From Pelargonium cotyledonis (lineage: Eukaryota > Streptophyta > Magnoliopsida > Geraniales > Geraniaceae): a stretch of 64,000 bases of DNA. The stretch spans positions 1 to 64,000 of the forward strand of contig JAYMTA010000016.1 in assembly GCA_036897625.1 (NCBI GenBank), given 5' to 3'. The notes under the pieces are model-generated. The model saw nothing but the letters and a program-made list of their open reading frames with translations, had not been told where the DNA came from and did no database searches. Position numbers and translations under genes: made by a program. The first letter of the stretch is position 1. Each line of letters opens with the position of its first letter. This document shows, one piece after another, positions 22,346 to 33,242 of this stretch.

Positions 22346-22405
22346 CTCGACAAACGGAGTGTAGTTGAAGAGGCATGCACGAGTTCGAATCCCCTTCACC
22401 CTGAG
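22346..22405 (+). pseudogene. tRNA-like 3' fragment
   Basis: CGAGTTCGAATCCCC is a clear T-loop (TTCGAAT) followed by TTCACCC as a possible 3' acceptor strand. Upstream GGAGTGTAGTTGAAGAGGC resembles a shortened tRNA 5' region, so the middle of the molecule may be missing. Confidence 0.4.
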
Positions 22406-22659
22406 TTATAGCAGAATTACATTAAGTTCATTGTACAAGAAATGTAAGAGGGTACGAGATCCTTATAATATATAATTTTTTATGTACTACTCTAAAAAAT
22501 CTCAAGAAAGAAGATGCTTGCTTTAGTCTAGAAAAAGCATAAAATAGACCCTTCGAATTTAGAATTTGGTATTCGCTTAGTAAAAGAATGTATTATCCCT
22601 TATTAAGAAATCAACGAGCTTAATCTCATCCCTACTGAAAGCAAGTAAAAATAGAGGGC

Positions 22660-22740
22660 ATTCAGCTATCTGAGACTCATATTACTGTAAAACCCTTTAG
22701 ATTCAGACCAGAAGGACTTAGGTTCAAGTCTCGTAAGCTA
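22660..22740 (+). pseudogene. weak tRNA-like relic
   Basis: ACTTAGGTTCAAGTCTCGTAAG supplies a T-loop TTCAAGT with weak stem pairing, preceded by a possible D-region CAGCTATCTGAGAC. No anticodon arm is recognisable. Confidence 0.3.
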
Positions 22741-22744
22741 TTCT

Positions 22745-24095
22745 CCCACCGAATACCGTAACAGAAAAGGTTATCGTAAAACATTTCTAAGAAATTATTG
22801 TAAAAAACCAGCCCATTTTTGCACAGAATGACAAGGAAAAGCCCCTGTTATTTCTTACAAAAGATTGTTGCTTGCGGCTAATTTTTCTTATACTAATACG
22901 GGATCCCCGGCCGAACTGCCTAACTCCGATCTTTCAGAATTGTGTAAACTTTTGCTCGTTACCGAAAAAGAAAAGCACCGAAAATTTCTTACTCGTATAC
23001 AAGGATATTGCATTTTTGCAGTTCAAAGCTTAGCACTAAGTCCCAGGATTCTTTAACCCGCAAAAGATTATGGAATTTTTTCTGGATTTGAACTGAAAGT
23101 ACAAGGCACCTAACCTCAGTAATTTATTAAACGGGAGCCCCTCTAAAAATTCTAGTGCAATTCCCTAATAGAATAAACCTGGGCATTTAAAGTCCCATAA
23201 CTGTAAGTGATAAACGAATAAAGCTTTCTAAGGAAACAGCTCGGAGTACATTGTCTCTTTAGCTACAGACTTTCAGGTTGGGATAGAGGTACGGAATACC
23301 TCCGTAAGCAAGGGTCCCTTTCTAAATCACACACTGTTGACGAAAAGGAATACTATAGTTATTCAATTCGTTAAAAATTCTGTAATATATATTGCACTTA
23401 ATTACTTGCATGTAGAATTCAAGACTAATTTTCAATTTGTACTTTTCTCTGGAACACTTGGGCAGGGCCCTCTATTGCATTTTTATTTGCTTTTGTTTAG
23501 GAATTTCCATCACTGACCCAGCAATTTTCTTATTTGGTTTATAAGTTTAGTGGATAATGAGATTTAGAGTTTATGCTATCAATTTATTTCATTAAATTGC
23601 TTTTTCCCAAGTTTGAATCCTTATGGCACGGATTTCTTTACACGACTTTTTCTTGTAAGTAGGCGCTCTCTAGATAGGTTTCCCAATTCTTAACGCATTG
23701 TTTATATTTGAAAAGTTTGCTAATACTTACTTATAAGTCATAGATGATCTCTACTTTATTTTGAAAAGGGGCATCTTTAACTCGGATTCGTTTGATGATA
23801 ACTCAACAAGAGTATTCCAGTAATATTATCCGAACATAAAAACAATAGGAGCCCCATTTTCTATAAAAAAATGTACTTGGGACTTGTAGAGTTGAGGTTT
23901 TTACAAAGTACACTACACAATCATGTTGTACTAGATCATTAATGTTTATCCTATATTTTGGATATTAAGGTATACACTTAGGTAGAGTTCTACCGAAAAA
24001 GGATACTGAACAAATATGGATTTAGCTTATATTTAAATTAAATAGTAAAAACTTATTTAGGATTAGACTTCGTACCCAACACTGAAAAAGGGGGT
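22745..24095. other. gene-free stretch
   Basis: It holds one weak minus-strand T-arm (23085-23122) and a lone plus-strand T-loop-like string AAGTTTGAATCCTT near 23610. No protein gene is recognised; the 63-codon frame at 22865 is probably chance. Confidence 0.45.
23085..23122 (-). pseudogene. weak tRNA-like fragment
   Basis: On the minus strand CAGTTCAAATCCAG gives a canonical T-loop, and GAGGTTAGGTGCC upstream resembles a D-arm, but only about 20 bases separate them, so the anticodon arm would have to be deleted. Confidence 0.35.
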
Positions 24096-24098
24096 CCT

Positions 24099-24174
24099 CA
24101 AAGGGGCTCAGTGGGTTACTGGATAGAGTAACGAAAAAGACTTGAATCAGTGGTTCAAGACTCTGTGCTTAGTA
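24099..24174 (+). pseudogene. tRNA-like relic with D-arm and T-arm
   Basis: GGCTCAGTGGGTTACTGGAT begins a D-like region; GTTACT and AGTAAC within it can pair to form a small hairpin (24114-24132). About 30 bases on, TCAGTGGTTCAAGACTC supplies the T-arm. The anticodon is not readable. The overall length suits a tRNA, the pairing does not. Confidence 0.45.
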
Positions 24175-24389
24175 ATCCCACCAGTATAGAGCGAATTCAA
24201 TTTGAATGTTTTAATGATCGAAGGTACCCTGTGGATTAAAGGATAAGAAGATTAGATATCTGAATATTAGATATTCTTTTTAAATATTTTTGGATTATTA
24301 AGAAAGAATTGGATGCTGTGCTGAGTCGTGATCCCCACCAGTAAGTAACGGTCGAATTAGTAGCTAGATGATAAAGTTTCAGATTCTCG

Positions 24390-24457
24390 GTAATTTATAA
24401 TATCATATTAGAATTTTTCGTTCAAGAGTCCCGATAAATTCTAATATGATATATTAC
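24390..24457. repeat. perfect 17-bp inverted repeat (hairpin)
   Basis: The arms ATATCATATTAGAATTT (24400-24416) and AAATTCTAATATGATAT (24436-24452) are exact reverse complements with a 19-base spacer. Outside them GTAAT (24390-24394) and ATTAC (24453-24457) also pair, across a 5-base bulge on one side. In single-stranded form this would be a strong stem-loop. It could be a transcript-end or RNA-processing hairpin, or a small palindromic mobile element. No coding sequence ends here to support a terminator role. Confidence 0.85.
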
Positions 24458-24469
24458 ATAGATTTTGGT

Positions 24470-25685
24470 AGGTAATAGCTAAGGGTCTTCCTAATATGGA
24501 ACAATTCGTTAGGGGATTGTAGTAGGTTACCTTTATTTTATAAATATCCCACGAATTCAATTTCTATTGAAATAAGCCCTAAATCCAGGTTTAGGAGGGT
24601 TTGGAGTAAGCAGGGGGAAGTACCTCACCAGACATTTTCTTTATAAAGTTGTTAGGGTAAGGAAATCCATGACAGGCAAAGTTTAGGGCATACAGCCAAA
24701 TATTCATTACTTCTAAGTGTATTTCCCAAGGCTTTACTCTATAGTCTAAATTTTTAGTTAACCAGAGTATTATATTAGAGTTACATCCATGAAATATTGG
24801 ATTCCCTCCTATTTTTACAAATGGTTTAACTCAAATAGAACTGCAGTTAGTCTTAGTTCTTAATTTCTACAACGAAACGAATAAATAAATTAAGATATCC
24901 ATGTAAGCTTTAGAATGCAAAATTCATATATCTGGGCCTGCAAAAGGTTATTATATTATTACGAAAAGTTCAAGTGTTACAGTAAGTCTATTTATTGTAC
25001 AAGGATCACCACTTGGACATTATACTATTGTAAATTTTTAATACCTCTCTTCTCATATCCTCAATGAGCAAGCTAGTATTTCCTTTTTATATGTTTTAAA
25101 GTTCTATCAGCTAAGTCTAACAAAGTTACATGGGGCGATGGGCCAGATACTATACCCTATTTCGTATAATAGGGTTGTATGTAAGTCGTACGTTACATTA
25201 TAGGTTAGTATTACACTTACATATTATATTAAAGTTAATTTTTTAGCATACATGTAATATAACTAAGTTCCTTCTTTTTTCTTAACAGAAAATGAGAGTC
25301 TCCTCCCCGAAAAAAGGAGAACCGTGTCCTAATAATCAAAGGTATACCCTTTCTTTTAAGGAATGGCTCCGTTTGAGAGCACATAGAGCCACCGACTTAC
25401 ACATTTAAATTGGAAACCCGCTTACTAGTCTTAGTCCTCGATTCCGAGGATACAACTAAATTTGCCTAAAAACTTTTTAACTTACCAAGAAGCAGTTTTA
25501 CCGAGAAAAGACGAAATTGAAGTGAAACAAGACGCCTACCAACCCCTCCTCGCTGGTTTCATAGAAGTTACTATCAAATGATAAGTAAGAGCTAGACCCC
25601 ATAGAGCTTAAGATGTAGTAGTAACCAAGAGACCCCTATATCTTATTTTAGGATGACTAATATTCGTAGTAGAAACTTAGTTTTG
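24470..25685. other. gene-free stretch with short palindromes
   Basis: No gene is seen. A small hairpin ACCCTATT / AATAGGGT lies at 25154-25175, followed by short inverted words ATGTAAGT and ACTTACAT within 45 bases, so the region has several potential small stem-loops. Confidence 0.4.
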
Positions 25686-25693
25686 ACATCAAG

Positions 25694-25767
25694 CTGACAG
25701 GGCTTGAACCTACACCATATGCCTTAGGAGGAAAGGTGCTCTAACCGAGTAAAACTACAAATCCCCC
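25694..25767 (-). pseudogene. tRNA-like relic, anticodon uncertain
   Basis: On the minus strand it reads TTACTCGGTTAGAGCACC, then TTTCCTCCTAAGGC, ATATG and GTGTAGGTTCAAGCCCTG. D-arm, anticodon region and T-arm sit at normal spacing, making this one of the more complete copies. A loop CTCCTAA would give CCT (Arg), but the alternative fold with CCTT/AAGG stems moves the loop, so the identity stays open. Confidence 0.5.
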
Positions 25768-25924
25768 AAAAAGGAGCTCGGGCAAGGGAATAAATACGTC
25801 CTAATTAAGAATAACTTTATAAATTATAGCTCTTTATATTTTTAGGTTCAAGTTCCGTAATGAGAACAGTGGAAGGCACTTTAGTTGCAGGATAAAGGGA
25901 GGGCCCGGAGCTATCTTGACAATT

Positions 25925-25985
25925 CCTAGACTCGACTTGAACCCTTTAGGACCGCCCCACTGAAAAAACTAAATTACTTGGAATT
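25925..25985 (-). pseudogene. tRNA-like relic lacking the anticodon arm
   Basis: On the minus strand TTAGTTTTTTCAGTGGGGC looks like a D-region and AAAGGGTTCAAGTCGAGTC like a T-arm, but only a few bases lie between them, so the anticodon arm appears to be missing. Confidence 0.4.
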
Positions 25986-25989
25986 TATA

Positions 25990-28900
25990 TGATAATCGCT
26001 GGGTATTGAAAAATTAAAAATCTTTTCCGGATTTAATTTTAACTTAGTTTGACTACTCCTGGAATGAACTACTTATCCTTTATATAATTACTAGGACAGG
26101 CTTGCGGGGTACTCCTCCTATTCCTTACCTTATTTTTAGTATTAATTCATTGCCCCGAGCAGTCTCCACTCCTACCAGACTTCTAGGAAACTTGTTAACC
26201 AGATTACAGAGTTCTTTTTTTATTCGGATTAGAATAAGTAGAATTAGGGTCTATTTGTTGAATTACTGAAGCCTAAAGTAAATAGTACCAGGTGCTGCTT
26301 AGAAGTTTTTTAGGGTTTCCACCGGATTTATATTTCTTAATTTATTGACTTTTTTGGATGTTGCATATGGTATATCAAGAATAAAAAATTATTATGACCT
26401 TCCTTTCCAGAGTAGGGGAGAACCAAAATCTAGTAGTTATGTAGATAATACCTAGGAGTCTTTCCCTTTTTTATAAAAAGACTTTTTAATAGTATAACAA
26501 TATTCTCACATTATTAAAAGCTCGTTTTTAGCTTAGCTTTTTGGGGGAGGTTTTCCCTTGTTATAAGACATTCATTATACTTATGTTATAAGAGTTTACG
26601 AGTTTACTTTAAGATCCATGAAGTATAGACCTTGTCGATACAGAAGGAGTAGTAAATTAAGGGATAGTACATATTAAATTAATAAGTAACGTATAACATT
26701 TATAGAGAAAAGTGCAACAAATATTTAAAGTTAATAGCAGCCTACTTGCGAGTTTGTTAGAGGCAAGTCCGATACGTAGACTTTACTTTGAAACAACCAA
26801 AAGCATTATCCTTTAGAAAAACTAAAAATTGCCTGGATAAATCCCAGTAAATAATTAACGGACATAGTCAAACAGGGGGGCAATTAAAGGTCTACCTTGG
26901 AAAGGATAGATCAGAAAACTAAAATCCGGTTTAACGTAATACACCAAAAATGTTATAGAGTATTTATAGAATTTATAGATATACTTACTTACACTATATA
27001 GACACACACTTCTTCTTGATCTTGACTTGCCCTCTTAACCAGTTTGTTACTCTCTATCTGCATACCAAGCTTCTTAGCTAGACCTATACTAGTTTTTGTA
27101 CTACTCCGTATCTGCGTATACTTCTCTTATTACCCAGACCCGTCTTCTTAAGCGAGATTACCATCTTCTTGTTGCCTATGTTGCTGTTGCCTCTAGCTAT
27201 ACTCTTACCGGTATTCACCAGTATATTAAGTCTATTAGATATCTACTGTTGTTATACTATCTCTTCAATTTATTGCTTATTTATTAGTTATCCTTAAAAG
27301 TATATAGGTAAGTTATTCTTCCTATAACCAGGACTTACTGACTCCTCTTTTTAGGAAATATAGGCAGTTTATAAAGTACCTTACTATTTGATAGTTCTTA
27401 TAAATAATAGTAGAGTATAGTAGTTATAAGTCTTTCTATAATGTATTTAATTAATGTATTATACCCTATTAGTTATAGATTAGATAGTCATAAAGAAATA
27501 CAGAGTTAAGAGTATTGTACTATGTAGGGAGGGCTTTGCCTGACCGGTAGTCTATCTTTCTTTTTTTCTCTAAGTCAAACTTGGCAAAACGTAGAAAAAA
27601 CACCACCTTACAAGTATCCTAAACTAACGAAAACGAAAGAATTTATATAAACTTTAGCATTGTTCTATCTAATCCCTATTCCTTGTTATGGGCTTTTTTG
27701 AAAAGTCCTTTTTTAAGGAGTTGCTTTTATGCCTGCTCCTTTGTTTCTAATTACTAAAACAGCTAGGTAGGAGAACTCTAAAGCTTAATAGAAGTAAAGA
27801 TAAGATTTCCCTTCTGTTGTTAGTAAAGGAGCTCCCTTCTAAAATGTCTTAAATACAACGATAGAATAGAGAGTTATAATATAGAAAAAAACCAGTTTAC
27901 TGGGCCCCCGTGTTTTAGCCGCATGGAAATTTCCTTAGAGTAGGTTTTGTTATTGTTATAATAAAAGAGTTTTTGCTGCTCTGTGTTTCAAGGGTTTATC
28001 CTGAAATCAGTTTAAGCTTTCTTGTTTAAATAAGAGATTTCCTATGTCCTATTTTTAAATCAGTAAATTTATCCCCAAAATCCCTTCATAGAAGTACAAA
28101 ATCAGTACAATACCAACAATACCTGGGTTGTTTGGGAAAGTACTAGAGTTGTACATACAGCTCAGCTCATTATCCATAATAGGTAAACAGCTCTCTCCTA
28201 ACGGTAAGCAGAAAGGATGCCCTGGGCAATAATTACTAATAGAACCAAAACCGTAAAGGAATAGATGTTCCAGTTTATGTGCATTGTCTATCTTCACTTA
28301 TGCTTAATCACGGCAAAAAGAGTAGGTAGACTTTATTTATATTGTAGCTTATAACACACCTATTAAAATTCTTATCGGGAGGAAACACCACTCTATACAG
28401 TTACGAAAGGTGGCTCTTTTTGAGTTGGCAATTCAGTTATAAAACAAGACTCTGAAACCTACTTTTTCCATCTCTGCACTCTTATGAAAAATCCTACGGA
28501 CTTCTTTGGTAGATTAAAGGTTCTAAGCAAGCCCTTATTTGATTTGAGGAAGAGAATAGACTGCTCTTTAAAGGTATTTAGGAACCGGAAAAAGAAAGTT
28601 ATTAAAAAGAATGAAGTATACTTACCGAAAAAGATCTCTGTAAAGGTAATTTAAAAGCACCCGCTGCTGGGTGAGTGTAGCGCCCTGCCGGGAATCGTTG
28701 AAACAGCGTAAAACCTTGTTGCTTTAGTCGCTTATATCAGAGTGTAATTCACACTCGTTTGGATAGGCCATTACAACTCTTTTTATTAGACTGCTTGTAG
28801 CAAAAAAAAGAAACTCTTCAAAAATACTCAGATGATTTACGATAAATAATTAATTCCTAGTCGCTCTTGGTAATTCAAGCACATATTAAATCAAGAAATT

Positions 28901-29265
28901 CTTGTGCGTGTATGATGTAAAATATATAATAAACAAAAATCCTCTAAAGCTAGCTCTATCTTTAAAGCACCGGCAGGGTTGACCATTCTAAGAGGGAGTT
29001 GAATGAATACTAATAATAAATCATGTCAAGCAGGTTTTGAAACCCTTAAAAACGAGGTGCTCCGGTAAGTATCCTATATACAAAAACTATACTACACCAG
29101 AGTTCCTATTAGTTTAGTAAGGACCCGAAAAATTTTTATAGATAGGGCTTTAGAATACTTCAAGAGTTACTAAGGAAGTTTCTGTATTTATTGATTTGCT
29201 TATTAAAATAATAAAATAAAAATAATAGAATGATAGTTAGTTAGAATAGAATAACTCTGCTCATT
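25990..29265. other. gene-free stretch with a compositional island
   Basis: No tRNA-like copy that I trust is seen over 3.3 kb. Between about 26960 and 27480 the plus strand is pyrimidine-rich and then very TA-rich (repeated TATAG/TAGTA words), which differs from both flanks. An 80-codon minus-strand frame at 28055-28297 has no recognised family. Confidence 0.45.
26989..27084 (-). other. coding-like short open stretch, unknown
   Basis: On the minus strand 31 open codons include GLAKKLGMQIESNKLVKRAS, preceded in another frame by KRSIRRYGVVQKLV. The charged, helix-like make-up recalls helix-turn-helix segments of DNA-binding proteins, but nothing diagnostic is present. It lies in the pyrimidine-rich island. 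It may be a decayed gene or transposon fragment, or chance. Confidence 0.15.
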
Positions 29266-29271
29266 GCTTAA

Positions 29272-29340
29272 ATTTCAAGTGGTAAAGTACTAAATAAGTT
29301 AGCATAGGGTGCGCGCGGGTTCGAAGCCTGCTGTATTGCT
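29272..29340 (+). pseudogene. tRNA-like relic with an intact T-arm
   Basis: TTTCAAGTGGTAAAGTA is a D-arm of the tRNA-Gln type (CCAAGTGGTAAGGCA). The T-arm GCGGG-TTCGAAG-CCTGC pairs at all five positions with one G-U. Between them the anticodon arm is not recognisable, and the 3' acceptor strand TGTATTG lacks a clear 5' partner. Confidence 0.5.
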
Positions 29341-29344
29341 AGTT

Positions 29345-30085
29345 TACGGATATCTGATTGGATATATAAAGTCTATGCCCTTATGTTTTACTAGTCCAGC
29401 TTCGAAGGGCCCTTATTGCAAAGCAGTCCTGCAAGGCAATTACTAGGTCATTAGAGAAAGTGTTTGTGGAAATAGATTCCTTTCTTATTATTCAAGGATC
29501 GGGGTCTCTAAAGAAAAAAAGAGTGAGAGTTTATTATCAAGTATAGACAAAATGAGGACCTTAACTGTAGCAAAACCCTTGCCTAAAAAACGAATTAATA
29601 AAACAGGATTTCAAGAATGCCTTTGTCGGTCGGTGTGGGTTCACAAAACGGAATAGATAGCGTAAAGGGAATCCTATATATATAATAAGCAGAGAAAACT
29701 CAAGATGACCCTCATCTTTTATATGTTTTTGAAAAGAAAACAAAACTACGTACTAGCCACTTTTTTCATACTGTACCAACCCCTTAGCTAAAGGTCAGAG
29801 GGGCCATCCGTCCTATATACCAAGTATGCGCCAATCCACAGAGTAGGTTATAATTAAAGAAATCTGAATTATTCATAATAACAAATCTATCAGGTACTTC
29901 TTTTACTATATTAATTCTGGTTATATACTTTACTCACAAAACCTGACCTTGTAGCAGTAATAACTCTGCTTTTCTAGACTAGACCTCTATTTTATGCCAC
30001 TATTCTGCAAAAGACTAAAAAAGAAGTTCCAAAAAGGGGTGTGTCTACCAGATAACGATAGCGAAGACGGTAAAAAATAGGATAT
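29345..30085. other. gene-free stretch
   Basis: Nothing is recognised. The 60-codon minus-strand frame at 29561-29743 shows no family features. Confidence 0.5.
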
Positions 30086-30090
30086 AACGA

Positions 30091-30160
30091 GAGTCCTTAT
30101 GAGATTCGAACCCTTGGCATGCTGGTTACTTAACCAGTGCTCTAACTACTTTAAATACTC
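30091..30160 (-). pseudogene. tRNA-like relic, Gln/Thr-like family, copy 3
   Basis: This is the best-preserved member of this family. On the minus strand: TAGTTAGAGCA, then a strong anticodon-type hairpin CTGGT-TAAGTA-ACCAG, then CATGCC and AAGGGTTCGAATCTC. The stem pairs perfectly but leaves a 6-base loop instead of 7, and no thymine sits where U33 is expected, so no normal anticodon can be read. The 3' acceptor strand is not matched at the 5' end. An unusual tRNA or tRNA-like structure is possible, but decay is simpler. Confidence 0.6.
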
Positions 30161-30164
30161 CACA

Positions 30165-31380
30165 AACTGCCCACTTTCTACTAAATTACATTGGAGGAAT
30201 ATACAAGAGAGAGTATTCAAGATGAGCGAAACCTACCTATTTGTATCCAAGTGATTAAAAAGGTTTTACGAGCTACTTAGGGTCCTTTTTCTAGGTAATA
30301 AAATTGAGACACAATCATAACAAGTTGAAGCAAAAGCTTCCGAGTTAATAATCTCATAACTACTGCTCTCGAGGTCTCACTTGGTAAATTCATCTAAATT
30401 CTTTATGGGAGTTCCACCAGGAATATTTAGTATTGAGGAACAAGTACAAGTTTTCTAAACAAAAGAGTTTTCAAGATTGTGCAGGTATTAAGAAAAGTTT
30501 AGCAAGTAAAGTAAGGAAGAACTGAGGCTAAAGAAGTGAAAGTCAAAGAGCATACCCTATCAAGAGGAGTCCCGAGTTTAAGTCTTGGTTTTGTACAAAC
30601 AATAATAGAGAAAAAGACCTTGATCTCTGGTTTCAGTGAACTGCAGAGAAGGCTCCCGTTCAACAAAACTTCAAATGTAGCGTGAAAGAGACTAAATAAC
30701 TAAGTAGTAGAAGTCTTCTCAGGAGTAGACTTTTCGTCATTATTTAGAATAGAGCTTCTTATAGGGTTTTGTAGAACCCGAGAAAAACCGAATAAGGAGT
30801 TAGGTTTAAGAAAAAAGAGATTGGATTTTTTTTTTCCAGTATTCTAACTACGACTAGCGGAAGAAGATAGAGGGTTTGCTTCATGGATCGGTAGCATGTT
30901 CTTTTAATTATTGAGGAGTCTTTTTGTATCACCACTATGTCTAATATGCGAAATCCCTATTATTATAACAAGCATCTATTTTGAAAAAGAAACAGGAATT
31001 ACGTACATTAACCCGGGTTTGATCGAAGCGAAATCAAAAGGAGTACCCGTCGCTTAGATAAAATACACGAATTGATTTATGCAAAGCCTAGTACTAGTCC
31101 AAGCAAACTCACTCAAATATTATTAGTATTTTCAAGGCTAATTTTTGACTTCCTTCTAGCCAGTTTCTATATCCAAGAGGTGCCTTTTAAAAGTAGACTG
31201 GTTAGTTAAATTAGGAAGAATATATTTCATAGTACTTCGGTAAGTCAGATCCGGGGATAAAACTTCTTTATACAATTAGAACCCAACAACCTGTAATAGA
31301 AACTGCTGAACTAATACATAATAAAGTCGAGCCCGGATATCTACCTACTACGTACTGTTACTTATACTTATTTAACTTCT
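30165..31380. other. gene-free stretch
   Basis: A lone T-loop-like string GAGTTTAAGTCTTGG occurs near 30575. No protein gene is seen. Confidence 0.45.
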
Positions 31381-31387
31381 GACATTG

Positions 31388-31445
31388 AAAGAGTTAGGCA
31401 ACCCTGAATCAAGAAGACACGCGCAGGTTCAAATCTAGTTACTCA
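31388..31445 (+). pseudogene. weak tRNA-like relic, Lys-like T-arm
   Basis: GAAAGAGTTAGGCAACC is followed after about 20 bases by ACGCGCAGGTTCAAATC. The T-arm is close to that of the Lys-like copy at 15399-15470 (GCGCAGGTTCAAATCG). The D-arm is poor and no anticodon can be read. Confidence 0.4.
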
Positions 31446-31449
31446 TAGA

Positions 31450-33160
31450 ATATACAATATCTCTTAAGCCAAAAATTTAGTACTAAACTAAGAATTTAAT
31501 AGAGCCAGAAAAGGAAAACCCCATGCTAACAAAGAAACTTAAAAGCGGAATGTTTTTCAGTAGTTTATAGCTTTTTTAAGGGAGCTCCTTGCCTTTTTTA
31601 TAGACTAAGTTTAGATTCGCTCGGAACAGGAGAGAGCTATTAGAGCGAATTAACTTAAGTACAATAGCAAGGAAATCTGAATTAAATAGGTACGAGTTTT
31701 ATATGGTTATGGGATCCCTCTGGAAGAGTAGAGGCTATATCCTAGTATTAAGGCTATTAAAAATGTAAGAGTATAAAAACCAAACCCCTTATTTAGCAAC
31801 ACAAGCTCCTTTTAGAATCCCTATTTATTAGTAATTATTAGTAATTTGAGACGTCTTTACTATAAAGCAAGAAGTTTTTTAAGTTAATTGCTATGTATTT
31901 TATGTAATATGTACAGAATAGCTAGATTTGTCTAAGATTTAAGAATAAGGGAAGTTCTTATTTAGAGAGTCCCTAACCTTTAAGAAAACAGTGAAGTAGT
32001 TTCAACTAATGGGAATAGAACTAAAGGAAAGCTTGTTTTTCTTGTTGTTATAACGTAAGTAGGAATATTTAAAATACTATACCCCCTTCGCTACGCTGCA
32101 ATTGGGAAGAATAACTTACCACAAATCTACAAGGTTTCCTCTCCTCTCCATAGTAATAGCTCCAAAGCAAAAGAGGAATTGCCCCTTAACATTAACAAAT
32201 AATCCACTTGAATACCTATTACAATAATACATATAATATACTAAAAAGTAATAAAAAACCCAAGGAAAACTAAATTACAAAGAGCTATATTCCTAGAGTC
32301 TCTTCAGAAGGAAGAGAGTAAACTCTTTAAAAAAGGCCCCGTTTCCTAGTTAATATGGTAGTAAGGAATAAAAAGAACTTAAGGATGTTCCTTTTGCTTC
32401 TAGGTTTCTGATTTCAGATAGTAAAACGAACTCAAGCTAAAGGCATTTGTTTGTTAAATATGAACTAAGTAAATATTTTACTTTATTACGAGAATCCAAA
32501 GCTTTTGGGGGAATAGTCAAAAAGAATAGAGAATCAAGTAGGTGGGTAATTTCTAGACTTTTTTGTTTACAAGGTTTTTTCTTAGAGCTTAGCTTAGCTA
32601 GAATTTTAGAGGTTTAAAATAAGGAGAAGTTCTACTCTAAAAAAAAATTTGAGTCAGTAATTTCTTTTGAAAGGGACTGAAGTTAAGGAGTTTTCATTAG
32701 GAATTTTGGAATATATATATAGGATAGCAAAAGAAAGCTTTCCCAGTTTAAAGTTAAAGGAGAGATAGATTTATTAGTCTTACTTAATAGTGTTGTGACA
32801 TTAGGAACCTATTACTTTTTTATATACCCAGTTTTTCTTAAGAGGTATTCCCCGGGAATTTCTAAGTGTAGTAAAGGACTTGAACTCGTGTATTTTATAG
32901 TAGCTATGTTAAGAAATTCTTAAAGTGGTTACCTAGGAATCCTCTATCTTATTATTTTCATTTGTTCCTCAAGATTTTCTTGCAAATAGGAGCCTTTCAA
33001 AATCGAATTGAGTTTAGGCAGTTAGTATTATCCTTGAGTCTGTTAGAGTGTATATTACTTTTTCGAGGACTTAGTAACTCTTCCTTATAATCATTTAAAT
33101 GGAACAAGGTATTTATTATTAAGCAATTCAGTTTAAAAAGCATAGACTTTCTTTTAGAAG
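31450..33160. other. gene-free stretch
   Basis: Nothing is recognised. A 68-codon minus-strand frame (32997-33203) overlaps the initiator-tRNA-like copy and is a by-product. Confidence 0.5.
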
Positions 33161-33166
33161 TAAGAT

Positions 33167-33242
33167 CACAGAGTAGAGTAGATGGTAAACTCATGAGGCT
33201 CATGATCCTTTCAAAACGTAGGGTTCAAATCCCGCCTCCGCT
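33167..33242 (+). pseudogene. initiator tRNA-Met-like copy (CAT)
   Basis: This is the most complete tRNA-like sequence in the window. It reads: acceptor CACAGAG, linker TA, D-stem GAGT/ACTC with four perfect pairs around AGATGGTAA, loop CTCATGA (33199-33205) with anticodon CAT at 33201-33203, T-loop TTCAAAT (33224-33230) and 3' strand CTCCGCT. The D-arm and loop match the bacterial/organellar initiator type (GAGTAATTGGTAACTC, GGCTCATGATC). The acceptor pairs at only four of seven positions, mostly failing near the 5' end; the anticodon stem has three of five pairs counting G-U, and the T-stem three of five. It is either a pseudogene or, less likely, a gene whose transcript is edited at its 5' end. 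Confidence 0.65.
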
